Positions 4,294 through 5,162 of a stretch of 5,162 nt of DNA are shown here, in pieces. Source of the stretch: Nitratiruptor sp. GTDB taxonomy: Bacteria; Campylobacterota; Campylobacteria; Campylobacterales; Nitratiruptoraceae. Every line of letters starts with the position of its first letter. Positions within the stretch are counted from its first letter, which is position 1. The notes beneath the pieces are model-generated. The model was given only the letters and a program-made list of their open reading frames with translations, was not told the DNA's origin and did not search any database. Made by a program: the position numbers and the translations under genes. The stretch is from assembly GCA_015494505.1 (NCBI GenBank), contig WGBB01000091.1:1-5162 (forward strand). The letters are read 5' to 3'.

Positions 4294-5162
4294 GAAGAGT
4301 TTTATTGCTTCTGACGGCTTTGGCATTGACGCTCTTCGGTGGGGCGCGATACATTTCTCCTCTTGCACTGCCAAAGCTCAAAGTACTTTCTCTCGATATC
4401 TACCCATGTGACAATGCATGCCTGCGAGAATATTGGGAAAACGGCGAATACTTCTCCTTTTTAGCACATCTGACACCCAAAAACGCTCCAGAGTTCAAAA
4501 ATGAATATGCTACGCTTGCGGCGAAACTTCCTTTACCGCAACTTTTTGCACCTCCGAAAGTCACAATCGTTCTCATTGCAAAAAAGTACCTCCGTCCCAT
4601 CGTGACAAAAAGCACAAAGACGCTTCTTGCCTATTTGATAGAGCGCAATATCGATTTTACACTGAAAACCCGATATATAGACCCACAAAGCGATTACGAC
4701 ACAGCGATAGAACCAGGTGCGATAAATATTATTTTCGCAACTTTCCAGGATAAAGATAGACTCGCATCGCTGCAACCTTTAGCCACCGTGTATATCCCGA
4801 CTATCAACAAGCGCTTCATACCTCAAGCAAGCAGTTCCATCTATTTTGGTGGGATAGACTACTTTGCCCAACTTCGTACATTGCACGATTTTTATTCCGG
4901 CAAAACGGCACTCTTTTATCTCGAAGATTCGCCTTTATCCCAACTCTTAACCGACTATTACCAAGAAATCGAACCGCAAACCAGACTCTTCGGACTAAAG
5001 AAATCTGACAAAAACGTAGCAAAGTATCTCAGAAAGAACTATGCTCTCAATCATATCGCAACCCTTTTTAATACACCTCTTATAAAAACCGCTATGATTG
5101 CTTCACAGATGAACTATTACAACCTTGCTCCCAAAGCAAAACTCTCCACTCAAATCAATCTC
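4290..5162 (+). CDS. Exported protein of unknown function, 3'-truncated, possible type 1 periplasmic-binding fold
   Basis: Open from ATG 4290 to the window end: 291 codons, no stop. The ATG overlaps the TGA of the glycosylase gene (ATGA), implying translational coupling; a weak AAAGAG lies just upstream. The N-terminus is a signal peptide: Arg2-Arg3, hydrophobic residues 4-16, then FGGA, with a likely signal peptidase I site near residue 19. There is no lipobox Cys. The mature part starts with a C40-x3-C44 pair (YPCDNACLREYW) that could form a disulfide in the periplasm. Later it alternates predicted strands and helices: VTIVLIAKKY, then INIIFATF, then LATVYIPTINKRF, then SIYFGGIDYFAQL, then TALFYLEDSPLSQL. 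This pattern is like type 1 periplasmic-binding or LpoA-type proteins, which is inference only. I do not recognise the family by name. No functional link to uracil repair is evident. Confidence 0.85.
   Translation, partial: MRRVLLLLTALALTLFGGARYISPLALPKLKVLSLDIYPCDNACLREYWENGEYFSFLAHLTPKNAPEFKNEYATLAAKLPLPQLFAPPKVTIVLIAKKYLRPIVTKSTKTLLAYLIERNIDFTLKTRYIDPQSDYDTAIEPGAINIIFATFQDKDRLASLQPLATVYIPTINKRFIPQASSSIYFGGIDYFAQLRTLHDFYSGKTALFYLEDSPLSQLLTDYYQEIEPQTRLFGLKKSDKNVAKYLRKNYALNHIATLFNTPLIKTAMIASQMNYYNLAPKAKLSTQINL

Noticed and set aside
4400..4775. Minus-strand open frames of 71 and 80 codons opposite the exported-protein gene
   Set aside because: The plus strand carries an unbroken 291-codon frame with a signal peptide and a coupled start. 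The antisense frames have no features.
1..5162. Mobile elements, CRISPR arrays, tRNA/rRNA genes, riboswitches, phage or defence genes
   Set aside because: I looked for repeats, cloverleaf-like segments and transposase or integrase motifs and saw none. Intergenic space is under 120 bases everywhere.

Overview
The window reads as chromosomal DNA of a Campylobacterota (Epsilonproteobacteria) member, probably from the free-living sulfur/hydrogen-oxidising or microaerobic side of the phylum. The reasons are an A-B-E type succinate dehydrogenase/fumarate reductase with a CCG-domain E subunit, a short neelaredoxin-type superoxide reductase, a family-4 uracil-DNA glycosylase, AT-rich intergenic promoters with a clear -10 and no obvious -35, and a base composition that looks roughly balanced by eye. 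The genus cannot be fixed from sequence alone.

Layout. Positions 1-2790 hold a tight plus-strand operon: the 3' part of the flavoprotein gene (sdhA/frdA/mfrA; its start lies upstream of the window), the complete iron-sulfur subunit (939-1895) and the complete CCG-domain subunit SdhE/MfrE (1906-2790), with gaps of 12 and 10 bases. The three products form a non-classical (type E) complex that interconverts succinate and fumarate with a quinone pool. Whether it works as succinate dehydrogenase, as cytoplasmic fumarate reductase or as periplasmic methylmenaquinol:fumarate reductase depends on the missing N-terminus of the A subunit, where a Tat signal would or would not be found.

A small minus-strand gene (2787-3086) for a 99-residue basic, membrane-associated protein converges on sdhE with a 4-base overlap of the stop regions. 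An AT-rich divergent region (3087-3195) holds a strong palindrome, a consensus -10 and a perfect Shine-Dalgarno in front of a superoxide reductase gene (3196-3579). This monocistronic unit is closed by a compact GC hairpin terminator (about 3588-3615).

A second plus-strand unit follows: a family-4 [4Fe-4S] uracil-DNA glycosylase (3643-4293), coupled by an ATGA overlap to an exported protein of unknown function that runs off the window end (4290 to 5162, 291 codons visible, no stop).

Overall this is ordinary respiratory, oxidative-stress and DNA-repair content. I see no mobile element, CRISPR array, RNA gene or defence system. The points worth a second look are the extra cysteine at the third Fe-S site of the B subunit, the Asp-Arg replacement next to the first iron-ligand histidine of the superoxide reductase, the palindromic candidate operator, the small LETM1-like membrane protein and the uncharacterised exported protein coupled to the glycosylase.
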